NCBI GenBank assembly: GCA_018907035.1
Contig: JACCIC010000353.1
Location: 124,001 to 188,000, forward strand
Length of the DNA stretch: 64,000 bases
Source: Sycobia sp. Sy_11
Taxonomy: Eukaryota > Arthropoda > Insecta > Hymenoptera > Epichrysomallidae
Direction of reading: 5' to 3'
Below, one piece after another: positions 50,500-59,989 of this stretch. The translations under genes were made by a program, and so were the position numbers. Positions within the stretch are counted from its first letter, which is position 1. Each line of letters starts with the position of its first letter. The notes beneath the pieces are model-generated. The model ran no database searches, was not told the origin of the DNA, and worked only from the letters and a program-made list of their open reading frames with translations.

Positions 50500-51450
50500 C
50501 AACGCGCTAGTCAGAGTGGGGAGAGCATAGGGGAGAGGGAGGAGAGGTAACAGCACCCTCGGCTCCGTTCCCTGAAATAACGCGGCCGAAGTAGCTGTCG
50601 GAAAATTTGCAATTCCCGGCGGTGGAGGTGGCGCGCGGCGCGTTTCGGCGATAGCTAGACAGAGAGTTTTTCAAATTTTATGAAATTTCAGTCCGAAGGA
50701 CGTGAGCGCCCGCCCGCAGCTCGCTCTCAGAAACTGGGGGAGTTGGGAGACCGCAGAACGAACCGAAGGAAAATACTCTTTTCCCAGGGAAAATGAATTT
50801 CTATCCCCGGCTGGCCTCGCACGCCTCCCGACCAAATTTTCCACCTCTGCCCCGCTTTCCCGATCCTTCTTCTCGCGCCACACGTACAGCCGCGCGTACC
50901 TCTGTGGACCCCCCCCTCCCCATGAACATTCATCATTCTCTCGCCTCTCCCCATCCTGCACGAAGGTGGCGTTGTGCTACCTATATACACGCTGAGGCAC
51001 GTTCTGCATGAGCGGGATACATCGTCGGGAATTGACAACAGAGAGGGGAGGGAGAGGTGTTTCGCGTCCTTTAGAAAACAGACTTTTACGCGAGCTCGAT
51101 TTTATCCTCGATAATTCTATGTATTCGGCTCCGCTCTAACGACTGGTGAGCAGACGCGAATCGTTCAACAGTAACGGAAGGTCGCCGATGCTATGCGAAA
51201 CAGACTCTACCCTCTACCCAACTACTCGCTTCGTACTCCCAACGCAATGCCCAATCCTAACCGTTGTCGTTGCTCAGGAATTAAGAAGAAAGGAGCAAAT
51301 GAAGGAGGAATGTCAAAACAGTTTGAAATGACCTTCTATTTCGGTCGAGATAATTTTAATATGATTACCACGGCGAGGAAGGAGGGCAAAGCTAATGTAA
51401 GGACGGTGTAACAATAAATGCTAAGGACAGACGGGAACGAGCTTTTGAGA
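50500..51450. other. GC-rich block, no gene recognised
   Basis: CpG-containing sequence with overlapping 96-103-residue frames on both strands. GCTAAT/GTAAGGACGG at 51396 is a donor-like site without a partner. Confidence 0.3.
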
Positions 51451-51691
51451 AGAAAACTGACGTTGTTATAGCTGAATGCCCCCCCCCCTCTCCAGAAGGT
51501 GGAATCAGCGCCACTCCAGCAGCCTGGGGATTTACTACTGTAGCAAAAAAAAAAATCGGCCGTTTATATTTATCACTTTAACAAAATGTTAGCTCATCGC
51601 TTATGACGAATTCCCACGGGTCTATGGGCACAAGCAAGAAGGTGAATCACGTATGATGCTTTTAAGTCAAGGTGACAATCAATTACAGTTG

Positions 51692-51696
<5 letters not shown>

Positions 51697-51722
<26 letters not shown>

Positions 51723-51841
51723 TGAGTGAGAGAAAGAGATAGTACGTTAATGAATATATACGTTTATATGAGAATAAATTTAGTTAATTAGGATACACAG
51801 ATTGAGTGATAAGTGTTAGATTTGGAGAGTATGAAGAAAGA

Positions 51842-51886
<45 letters not shown>
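51697..51886. repeat. Two (GA)n tracts
   Basis: GA repeats at 51697-51722 and 51846-51886, with purine-rich sequence near each. Confidence 0.95.
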
Positions 51887-51892
<6 letters not shown>

Positions 51893-52128
51893 TGTGTGCA
51901 TTCGCGCGATACGATCGGTCATCCAAGATAGTAATTAAATGGAAATGAAAGCACCGTCTCTAGGAATACACACCGGCAATAGTAAGCATTATACATGTTT
52001 AGCGCGTGCTACAGACTGCGAGCGCCCGATGAACACTTGCATTTAGCGAATCGGACTTATGTGTCCAGGTAGGGTCCCCGCTCCCGCTCCTTGTTTCTAA
52101 TATACTAGCTGCCCGACAACGGAGGAGC

Positions 52129-52131
<3 letters not shown>

Positions 52132-52182
<51 letters not shown>
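52132..52182. repeat. (TA)n microsatellite
   Basis: Uninterrupted tract bordering the stem-loop repeat. Confidence 0.97.
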
Positions 52183-52185
<3 letters not shown>

Positions 52186-52199
52186 TACAGCATCCGACA

Positions 52200-52775
52200 T
52201 GATCCCGATCAACTTGTTTCTAGTTTGAGTTTTGTCGTGTCCTATTATATGTGTGTTTCATTTTAGTTAATTGTGAATTCGTCTCGTCTGGCGATGAATA
52301 GCCCTAATATTATAAATCTAAGTTATGTGTGTAATTAGCGTGTACGAAATTAGGCGCATCAGCTGTACAAGACACAGGTTCTTGTGGAGATTCATCTCCG
52401 AGGGTGTTCCCGGCGGCACTCGTGCCCAGTGGCTGCCGTTTGTGGTCAGGGCTGATCCCGTCCTCAAGTCGTGGGACCACGACGCAGAGCAGGAGGTATT
52501 TCGCTGAACATGCTTAACCCTTTGGACCTCCCCCAATTAATGTACGCTGGAATACTCCCCGGTAAAAGTATATGTGTGTAAATGAACTCTGTGTACACAT
52601 TGCGTCAGTTATGATTGTCTTGTGTATAAATATGTGTGATCGAAGTACCACCTCATTTTAAGTTACTTATTGTAAGTTCGTTGTGTTCTAAAGGCTTTTT
52701 CCTCCACTTACTGAATGGAGGTTTTTTATGCCTCGCGGTAGATGAATAAAGATTATTAATAATTTAATAATAAAC
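52200..52775 (+). repeat. Dispersed repeat ending in a CCTCC...GGAGG stem-loop and TAA-rich tail, copy 1
   Basis: At 52699-52719, CCTCCACTTACTGAATGGAGG folds as a hairpin. It is followed by TTTTTTATGCCTCGCGGTAG, ATGAATAAAG and an ATTATTAATAATTTAATAATAA tail. A second copy lies at 32650-32875 on minus. Upstream, a frame ends FLWRFISEGVPGGTRAQW through EQEVFR-stop (52505), which I cannot assign. The 3' hairpin plus AATAAA and TAA-type tail suggests the 3' end of a non-LTR element; that is inference. Confidence 0.45.
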
Positions 52776-52779
52776 ATTT

Positions 52780-53660
52780 TATGTGTAGTTATTATACTCA
52801 TCCTCAAATACTCATCTGCTTTCACATGCTGATTTCTTAATTAAAATTAACAATAAGCTTTTTGTAAATTGAAAAAATATTTTACTGGAGTTTGTCAGAA
52901 ATATTCCTTCAGATTCCAGTCTCAAACTATAATAAATAAAATAAAAGCAATATATACATGTCAAATTATCAAATATTAATAAGCAGTGTGTTAAATACAT
53001 TAATCATTATATACTCCATTAGCATACCCCTATTACAAGCAGTAAGCAATATTATTGAAAAAATAATTAAGAAAAGACTAAAACAACAATAATAGAATTC
53101 CCGTTAAATCAACTTGGATTGAAAAATTGATATTGCCTTCAAATACAGTCATAACTTTCGGCTCCATTTAAATAAAACAACGGTAGCCAGCCTCTTAGAG
53201 ATTACAAAAGCATCTGACATAATCTGACTCAAACCAAAACTTCAATTTAAGTTAACTGACCTTTAATTTTCATTTAAAAAGTCCTCCTAACCATTTTAAT
53301 ATTTAAAACTCAAAAACATTAACGGTGTTCCAATGTTTTTGCAGATGAACTTATAATCTGAGATAAAATATGTTATGTAAAACTAGCCATTCAGTTACTG
53401 AATCGATACTTGAAAATCAAAGTATATTATCAGAACTGAGATTTGCGCCTTAATTCCAGAAAATATTAAACTAGCAACTTTAGAAACGCCATTACTCATT
53501 AAACGCCAGAAAACTAGAGAAAAAGAGTAATTTTAACATACAGAAAAATTGTAACTACTGATAGCCTACAGAGATAACAAAAACATTGAAAACCAATTAA
53601 ATAGATCGAAATCAGTATAGAAGAAATTAAACAACCACTTCTCTTTGACATTAAACATCC
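52780..53660. other. AT-rich stretch before the mariner relic
   Basis: No gene. Possibly includes the mariner 3' flank, but no inverted terminal repeat was recognised. Confidence 0.35.
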
Positions 53661-53682
53661 AGAGAAATATTAGGAAGTGAAC

Positions 53683-54300
53683 TTAGTTTCCGACCTTTTT
53701 TAACGGAAAAAGGACATTTATGATCGAAAATGCATACACATTAGCTAAATCAAAATATTTTCCGTCATTTTCTACTACTTTTTCCCATCTTTCCAGCAGT
53801 ATGGCAATTCCGTAACAAAAGGACGATGACGGTTTCAAAGCGATCCAATCATCCATAAATTCTCGCACTTCTTGAAAATATCGGAAAGCATATCAACGAA
53901 TAGGTGGTAATCAGAAGGCGCTATGTCTAGCGAATACGCTGGGTGCGGCAACACTTCCCATTCAAGCTCCAACAGGGTGTCTTTGACGGCTTTCGCAAAA
54001 TGTGGCCGAGCGTTGTCATGCAAGAAAATGACTTTGCGCCTATTGCTCGTAATTGCTAATCTATGTTCGATCAATTTCTTTTTAAATCATTCAGTTAGCA
54101 TTGGTTTACCTCGGCAGTGAATGTTTCATTCGGTTTTAGTAGCTCGTAGTAGAGCATACCCCGTGGGTTCCACCAAATGTACAGCAATACATTTTCCATC
54201 TTTATGAATGTTTGGCATCGCATGTAAACATTTGCCAACTGCTGTGTCACTGGCTTCTAACTTATCAGTTAGTTTTTTCTGCATCTGGTAAATGCACTCA
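53683..54300 (-). pseudogene. Degraded DD34D mariner transposase
   Basis: Minus-strand frames together give the C-terminal two thirds of a mariner transposase. They hold a NIHK block near 54200, WWNPRGMLYYELLKPNET at about 54175-54125, HDNARPHFAKAV, then HPAYSLDIAPSDYHLF, and a tail with WIALKPSSSF and LLERWEKVVENDGKYFD. The Asp of HDN and the Asp of APSD are separated by 34 residues, the DD34D spacing of true mariners; the usual YSPD reads YSLD. There is a frameshift near 54190, an in-frame TAA just after VNQC (about 54095) and a second frameshift or small deletion near 53880. It is a dead copy. Its 5' end abuts the non-LTR relic at about 54300, and no terminal inverted repeats were identified. 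Confidence 0.88.
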
Positions 54301-55363
54301 TGAAGCATATCTCTGAAGCATGCGATACGTCGATGACTAGGACTAAGAGCGGATTTAAACATCGTCAATCTGTCTACTGGTGGACAAATGAAATTGCAGA
54401 ATTGCGCAAGCAATGTCATCGTGCACGTAGACTTGCCCAAAGAGCCCGCACCCATCGTGATACGTTTAGTAGTTTATTTAAAGAAGCACAAAGAGCGCTT
54501 GTCAAGGCCATTAAGGCAAGCAAGCGAAACTTACTCAAACAATGACTTATGGGGACGACCATACAAAACAGTCATGGCACGATTGAGCAGGGTACCAATG
54601 CAACCCACTAGCACGGTATTGATTGACAAGATTGTTTCCGCTCTCTTTCCCAATGACACCCAAGGGACTGTACTGCGCATGCAACACTCGGACGATATAC
54701 CTCCTATAACAGAAATGGAGCTACATAATGCTTACGCTAAAATTAAAGACAATGTTGCCCCTGGCCCTGATGGTATCCCTAATGCTACATTTAAGTTGGC
54801 GATACAGAAGAACCCATCTATATTTCTAAAAGTATATGACGCCTGTCTTCTTGAGGGTATTTTTCCTGATTGCTGGAAAACTCAAAGGTTAGTCCTATTA
54901 CCTAAGGGCAATAAGCCACTTGATGATCCGTCATCATACAGGCCATTGTGTATGCTCGATTCGGTAGGTAAAATATTTGAAAAAATAATATGTAACCGAT
55001 TGTACCATTGTTGCTCTAGATGTCAAGAATGCCTTCAATTCAGCGCACTGGTCTTCTATTATGAATTCTCTTAAATAGTTCGGAGTACCTGGTTATCTAC
55101 AGAATGTCGTGGCCAGCTACTTTGAGAATAGGATAATATTATACCGAACGGATGAAGGCATTGTATCGCATAAACTTACTGCGGGAGTCCCCCAGGGCTC
55201 GGTTATGGGACCTATATTGTGGAATATTATGTATGATGGCGTGTTGAGGATTTCACAATTGCCTGGTTCAATAACATTAGGGTACGCCGACGATATCGCT
55301 CTAGTAGCGACGGCTAAGACCCTTGATGAACTCACTGCAAATGCCAACTTCGAAAAAACGTTT
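54300..55363 (+). pseudogene. R1-like non-LTR retrotransposon ORF2 relic (reverse transcriptase)
   Basis: The linker before the RT domain is recognisable (ACDTSM ... VYWWTNEIAELRK ... RRLAQRAR). It is followed in another frame by WGRPYKTVMARLSRVP, APGPDGIPNATFKLAI, GIFPDCWKTQRLVLLPKG and SSYRPLCMLDSVGKIFEKII. A third frame has ALDVKNAFNSAHW (catalytic Asp), LTAGVPQGSVMGPILWN and GYADDIALVA (catalytic YADD). It has frame changes near 54540 and 55005, and a TAG after SIMNSLK near 55075. The segment between ICNRL and ALDVKNAF is missing, so the usual fingers motif with GFR is deleted. Endonuclease and 3' ends are absent. The style of the linker and RT fits the R1 clade. The element is inactive. 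Confidence 0.88.
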
Positions 55364-55800
55364 TTGCGTAAAAAGCAATGTACGACTTTTTGAAGATAAG
55401 AGGCTGCGAAAAGCGCATCAACATCCATTCCTTTCCAGAGAGCTCGAGTGGTACGACCTAGGACCACTAGCTCCCTTCTCATCTGAACTACCTGAGGATT
55501 AAACAAGCTCTGAAATTCAGTCCGTACTGTAGCTCGCTAAAGTTACCATTCCTTAGACACTATCAACCATTACACTTGGTGGAGACCTTGGCAGCTTTTA
55601 TAATACACCGATTTCTCGAAACTATTAAAACTTACTCAAGCCTCCGAGCCAAAGACTGTTTATTTTCCCAGTTCTCGTTACACCTATTTCCGACAACATC
55701 GCTCATTGCAACCTAAAAATTTGTGTCTAAATACACCTATTAGAGTATAAAAACAGCGAGTATCCTTCTTATCTTATTTTTTACTCCAGCATGAAGTAAC
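55364..55800. other. Unclassified sequence after the RT relic, probably mobile-element derived
   Basis: The non-LTR similarity stops soon after YADD. A 130-residue minus-strand open frame (55506-55117) overlaps both parts. It includes MRRELVVLGRTTRALWKG, which I could not assign. The block has higher GC than its surroundings. Origin as part of another repeat is inference. Confidence 0.3.
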
Positions 55801-56380
55801 ATTGCGAATTTAATATGAATATACCAATTCGACGACGCCAAAGCTCGATTAAATTACTCCTCACCGGTTCGCGACCTACGATGTACTGTGGGACTTAGTG
55901 GGCAACATCAGTTCGTTAAATTCGAAACAACTATACGAACTGGTTACAGTATTACGATAAACTCTCATTATTTAATAATACAAGAGTTTAAATGATAGAT
56001 CTTCTTTATTAAGACCATAGCTTATCGAGATAGATCACGGTCGACCCATTCATCCTTTGCTCAATCCTGCTATTTACATAGGCAAAGACAAAAATGGAGC
56101 ACGCGTAATTATGCTACGAACAGTAGCGTTTCGCATAAATCTGTTGCTAATCTGTCACAATATCATAAATTAAGAAGACAGTTTTGTGAATTTGATAATA
56201 CACTCTTTAGCAACCTACAATCTAATTACAACATAAGCTAATTAATATAACCAATTTATAAAATTAGTATTGAGTAGCCGTGTACATTTGTATCCCTCTT
56301 AGTTTGTTGTACGTTATTAATTAATTCTTGGGTATCTATTATTATTAAAAATAATAATAGATACTCAAGAATATATAATA

Positions 56381-56384
<4 letters not shown>

Positions 56385-56420
<36 letters not shown>
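56385..56420. repeat. (TA)n microsatellite
   Basis: Uninterrupted tract. Just upstream, AATAATAATAGATACTCAAG mirrors TTGGGTATCTATTATTATTA (56332-56371), a perfect-looking inverted repeat. Confidence 0.95.
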
Positions 56421-56427
<7 letters not shown>

Positions 56428-57007
56428 AAATAAAGATATCCAACAATGAAAAAACTAATGCGTTAGTTATAAACCAGAAAATACATGGTTTAATCCCAGT
56501 TAGATAAAAACTTTTTTCAACAAATTAATGAATTATAAAACCATAAAAGTAATATTAATTATGAAAACTGAACATTTGTTTTCTTTATATATTTAACCAA
56601 ATTTTTTATATTCTGTAAACATTAAAAAAAATATGTTATTTTCTATAATTCACAATAAAGTTCTATTTATTTCAACTAAATTTTCAAAAATAAAGAATAC
56701 AAGCAGAAAAAGCATTCAAAAACCAAAGCCAAAGTCTAAAAAAAGGAATTTAGAAAAGCGAAAAAGAAAGAAGAAAGAAAAAGATCAGCAGAATCTAAAA
56801 AAACATTCAAAAAGAGATTTTAAATAAATTTTATTTATTGGATCAATTATTTATTTATTACAGTTGGTAGATCTCAAATATACCAAAAAGTTAAATATTT
56901 AATTATCCTGTAAATTATATTTTATGTTATTTATAATAATAAATATGATTTTTTTTATTAAACTGTAATTTTATTTCATTTGATTCAATATTTATTTACT
57001 ACTCACA
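56420..57007. other. AT-rich DNA with a purine-rich, Lys-coding tract
   Basis: At 56700-56823 the plus strand is about 85-90 percent purine. It reads as a basic tail (KPKPKSKKRNLEKRKRKKKE), stops at TAA 56825 and is followed at once by AATAAA. A terminal exon is conceivable, but A-rich DNA codes for Lys by default. Confidence 0.2.
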
Positions 57008-57241
57008 AACGAAAGAACTTGTAAAAAACCATCTTTAAAAATATATCTATATATTTATTGGATAAAAGAATTCGTACTATTGGTGTAAGTGTTTTTGGGT
57101 ATTCATACGTGCTTATTATGATTTTGGACTATATTGCATGTCTATCTACTATGTAAATCGAATTATTTGTGGTTGCTGCTCATATAATATTATAGTGTGT
57201 TAAGTCACGAATTTGTCAAAGGAATTTGACACACGATAAAT
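57008..57241 (-). other. 3' flank of the secreted-protein gene
   Basis: No canonical AATAAA appears on the minus strand in the first 150 or so bases after the stop. An ATTAAA overlaps the stop codon (57246-57241), and AT-rich variants such as ATAATATTATATG follow near 57190. The 3' end cannot be placed from sequence alone. Confidence 0.35.
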
Positions 57242-57907
57242 TTAATGACCAGCCTTATTCATTTGTGCAAGGGTTAAACAACAAAAGCATAACATTACAG
57301 TTGCATTTCTATCGCAATAACCCCATGGAGGACATGTTTTTTGACAAGATAGCACATCTTGATCCGTTATACAAGTTCCCATAGATGTATACGAGCACGG
57401 CTCCGAACCGCCTTGTCTACCACCAGAGCTTTTTTTACCACCAGAGTCGTTTTTACCATTAGAGCCTTTTTTATCATTAGCTTCATTATTCCCTGTATCG
57501 GCTTTATTTGCTGAACCGCCTTTATTTCCTGTATCGGCCTTATTTCCTGTATCGGCTTTCTTTCCTGTATCGGGTTTATTTCCTGTATCGGGTTTATTTC
57601 CTGTATCGGTTTTATTTCTTGAACCGCCTCTGTTCGCTGTATCGGCTTTATTTGCTGTGCTGCCTTTATCCCCTGTATCGGCTTTATTTTGTGAACCGCC
57701 TTTATTGTTGCTATTGTTTTTATCGTTTTTGTCGTCTTTAGGAGGTTTTTTATCTGTATTGTCTTTATCGTTCTTATCTTTATTGTCTTTCTTGTCTGTA
57801 TCGACTTTCTTTCCTGCATTACCTGCATTGTTTTTATCATTAATATTATCAGCGTATACGATTACAGCAACAAAAATAAGCAACAGCATGGAAACTGTAA
57901 ACTTCAT
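57242..57907 (-). CDS. Secreted repeat protein with eight-cysteine C-terminal module (221 aa)
   Basis: A single-exon coding region starts at ATG 57907, in a good insect context (A at -3), and ends at TAA. Residues 1-19 form a signal peptide: Lys2, a hydrophobic core, then a likely cut after Ala19 (VYA/D). Residues 20-66 are almost entirely Lys, Asp and Asn. Residues about 67-140 are six-residue repeats of the NKADTG / NKGGSA type. After a Gly/Ser/Lys linker, residues 169-221 hold eight cysteines at 171, 179, 188, 192, 198, 207, 209 and 210, spaced C-x7-C-x8-C-x3-C-x5-C-x8-C-x-C-C, which suggests a disulfide-bonded extracellular module. N-A-T at 201-203 is a potential N-glycosylation site. A TATA box and a 5'UTR intron upstream support real expression. 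I do not recognise the family. A gland secretion, cuticle or silk-associated protein, or a defence or venom-type peptide precursor are all possible but unproved. Confidence is high that it is a gene and that it is secreted, and low for any function. Confidence 0.85.
   Translation of the reverse strand: MKFTVSMLLLIFVAVIVYADNINDKNNAGNAGKKVDTDKKDNKDKNDKDNTDKKPPKDDKNDKNNSNNKGGSQNKADTGDKGSTANKADTANRGGSRNKTDTGNKPDTGNKPDTGKKADTGNKADTGNKGGSANKADTGNNEANDKKGSNGKNDSGGKKSSGGRQGGSEPCSYTSMGTCITDQDVLSCQKTCPPWGYCDRNATVMLCFCCLTLAQMNKAGH
57493..57710 (-). repeat. 18-bp coding minisatellite within the secreted-protein gene
   Basis: About a dozen imperfect 18-base units lie in frame in the coding exon. On the plus strand the unit reads roughly CCTGTATCGGCTTTATTT. 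They translate as alternating NKADTG/NKPDTG and NKGGSA/NRGGSR hexapeptides. The unit length is a multiple of three, so copy-number change would keep the reading frame. Confidence 0.85.
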
Positions 57908-57919
57908 TTTGACATAAAT
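57908..57919 (-). promoter_or_regulatory. Three-codon upstream ORF overlapping the main start codon
   Basis: The leader contains an upstream ATG (first base 57916) reading M-S-K-stop. Its TGA overlaps the main ATG as ATGA. The upstream ATG has T at -3, a weak context, while the main ATG has AAA before it, a good one. Leaky scanning or termination-reinitiation would both allow translation of the main frame. Confidence 0.5.
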
Positions 57920-57933
57920 GCTATTTCAATTAT

Positions 57934-58011
57934 CTGAAAACAAGATTCCATAAATAAATAATTTTTGTTCATTTGTCATATTAAGAGAAATGTGATAATA
58001 ATTATACTTAC
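57934..58011 (-). other. 5'UTR intron of the secreted-protein gene
   Basis: On the minus strand a strong donor (CTT/GTAAGTATAA, intron from 58011) is followed 78 bases later by an acceptor, TTGTTTTCAG, ending at 57934. The size is typical of small insect introns. The downstream exon begins at 57933, 26 bases before the start codon, so the intron separates a non-coding first exon (about 58052-58012) from the coding exon. The sites are seen; their use is inferred. Confidence 0.75.
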
Positions 58012-58051
58012 AAGATTATTATAAGAACAGAAAATCTATATATGTATACAC

Positions 58052-58083
58052 TCGTCTTCTTTGATGAAGTATCCTTTTATATA
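58052..58083 (-). promoter_or_regulatory. TATA-type core promoter of the secreted-protein gene
   Basis: The minus strand reads GCTATATAAAAGG, with TATATAAAA at 58083-58075. About 31 bases downstream an ACGAGTG sequence around 58052 is a plausible transcription start. This predicts a first exon of about 41 bases ending at the donor at 58012. Tissue-specific, highly expressed secreted-protein genes in insects commonly have such TATA promoters. The exact start site is inferred. Confidence 0.65.
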
Positions 58084-58089
58084 GCACTC

Positions 58090-58880
58090 TGTAAAAGTTT
58101 GTTATTTCATAAGCTTTTCTCTGAATTTATGTAAATATTTTTCATTAAGACGTTATTTTATTAAATCATAATTATAAAACTACTTCTCTATAACCAGAAT
58201 ATATTTACGAGCTAATTTATTTTTCTGAGAATGCTCAACTAATCTTCGTTTAGAGTAACTCTTTTTCTTAGTACATTAATATTAAATTCACAATTTCATA
58301 ATAATTAAAACGAGTGTTTGATGTTTGCGAACCTACGAATTCTGGATTACAGTAAATAAAAAGAAATTAAATCATACTTGTATTGTTTGTATTTAGTAAT
58401 TAATTGAAATTTTAGTAAACTAGAAAAGTAAACGTCCTTTTGAAACGATATCAAGCGAAGATATAATGTAACGGAATCTATAGTTATATGTGTATTATAA
58501 TAAACATAGATTTACAAAAATATGTCACTACTAGTTATAATACATAGTATAATAAATGAACTGACCATAATTTCACGTAAGTGGGAAAGAAAGGATACGT
58601 ATTGTCATGTGTTACTTATAGTGGCACCCTCTCGTGCTTAAAAACCAAAACAAATTACTTTCGATCACGCGAATGTATGAAGCGTATTTAAATGTATAAA
58701 ATTAAAATTAAAAAAAATTATTTCGACAATGAACGCATATTAAGTATTTATGTAAAATATAAAACAAGAGAACAATTCGTTTTCGTGTCCAAGGATACTT
58801 TTTTCAGCAGTATAAACTCGACGATCATAGGCTAGCAGTACAAAGAGGATCGGATTGTGAATTACGTGTGTTTCTGATTA
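58090..58880. other. AT-rich upstream region of the secreted-protein gene
   Basis: Upstream flank of the minus-strand gene. No further TATA or ORF was recognised. Confidence 0.4.
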
Positions 58881-58881
58881 A

Positions 58882-59073
58882 ATGAAAAAAGCAGCAATCA
58901 AATTCACTGTGAATTGGTTTTCACAAAAATTCAAACGGAAAATTTCCGACCACCCACCTTATTCTACAGACCCCGTAGCAAATCACTATTTTCTTTTCCC
59001 AAAGTTAAAAAAAAGTTTGGCTGGCCAACACTTCACTTTAATTTTTTATATTTGCAAAGTATTTAAAAAATAG
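58882..59073 (+). pseudogene. Mariner-like transposase fragment, second DDE region
   Basis: The frame contains DHPPYSTDPVANHYFLFPKL then KKSLAGQHF. This corresponds to HPPYSPDLAP.DYFLFPKLK.SL.G..F near the third catalytic Asp of mariner-family transposases. The catalytic Asp is replaced (NHY instead of .DY), so the copy is dead. The preceding residues no longer resemble the HDNARPH block. Confidence 0.6.
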
Positions 59074-59499
59074 AAAAATAGATTTCTATAGCCTCTGCCA
59101 TAAAAATTCGTGGGTCAAATCCAGCGAATAATGACCATCGCCGTTAATGCACAAAATCAATGCAAACAAGATATGCTCTTTACCTAAAAAGCTTAGAACA
59201 ACGTGGTCTAAAATGAACGGTTAAAAAAGAGTCCAAGAATCAATTGACCATTCATCAGAAACATATCTACCATATGAACAAATTTTGGTAAAAATTTTTT
59301 TTTTCCTACCTGGTAGAATGAAATACCAAACATGAGATATTGATTTATCTTTATCAGAATGCTCAGCGACTCGTTCATTATTGTATAAAAAATTATTTGA
59401 AAAATCTCGATAGAAAATTCTGTCCTATCTGCCAACTTCTGACTATTACTTGTATCGATTGATACAGAATATCCTCAATAAACCATGATTCTCTTCAGC

Positions 59500-59680
59500 T
59501 TACGTTATCAAAAACTAGCTTCAAAAAAGAAGAAAGTTTTTGGGACGAAATTTTGAAGTTCCGCAGTTTGTGGATAATGGTCAGAATTATGAATTTTAGC
59601 TAATGTCCAGAATGATTGCCAATATTGTGACTAACGTACTTTTTCATTTTGTTATTGAAATAAAGTTCTAATTTTCATAA
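59500..59680 (+). pseudogene. Probable mariner C-terminus and 3' end
   Basis: Frames here give SFKKEESFWDEI and, one frame over, FEVPQFVDNGQNYEF-stop. These resemble the ESFFWDGIxKLPxRW..VDNNGQYF end of mariner transposases. The continuation (INVLF-like, then AATAAA and a T-rich end) parallels the tail of the mariner copy at 53683. It may be the same insertion as 58882-59073, interrupted by about 400 unrelated bases. Confidence 0.35.
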
Positions 59681-59841
59681 AAAAATAAGATCTTTTTCAA
59701 CTGTATACCCAATATTATCATCTATATTTTTATTTTGAATAATTTATACAATTTGTGCTAAACACCATACAATGTGTGAATCCTAGGAGATTTAAAGGAA
59801 TTGAATCGATCTCGCTACCCCATATTTTCTCTCTCTTTTTG

Positions 59842-59844
<3 letters not shown>

Positions 59845-59882
<38 letters not shown>

Positions 59883-59896
59883 TTCTCTCTCTCTCT

Positions 59897-59967
<71 letters not shown>
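59845..59967. repeat. Long compound (CT)n microsatellite
   Basis: About 120 bases of CT with single interruptions, the longest simple repeat in the window. Confidence 0.97.
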
Positions 59968-59973
<6 letters not shown>

Positions 59974-59989
59974 CCTTTGCTCCAGTTTT

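Noticed and set aside
55117..55506. 129-residue minus-strand ORF
   Set aside because: Overlaps the plus-strand RT with its YADD motif over more than half its length, so most of it is a shadow. The remaining N-terminal part could not be assigned.
57367..57917. Other-frame and opposite-strand ORFs over the secreted-protein gene (Ile/Lys- and Tyr/Leu-rich)
   Set aside because: Shadows of the 18-bp in-frame repeat. Only the 57907-57242 frame has a signal peptide, promoter and stop in a sensible place.
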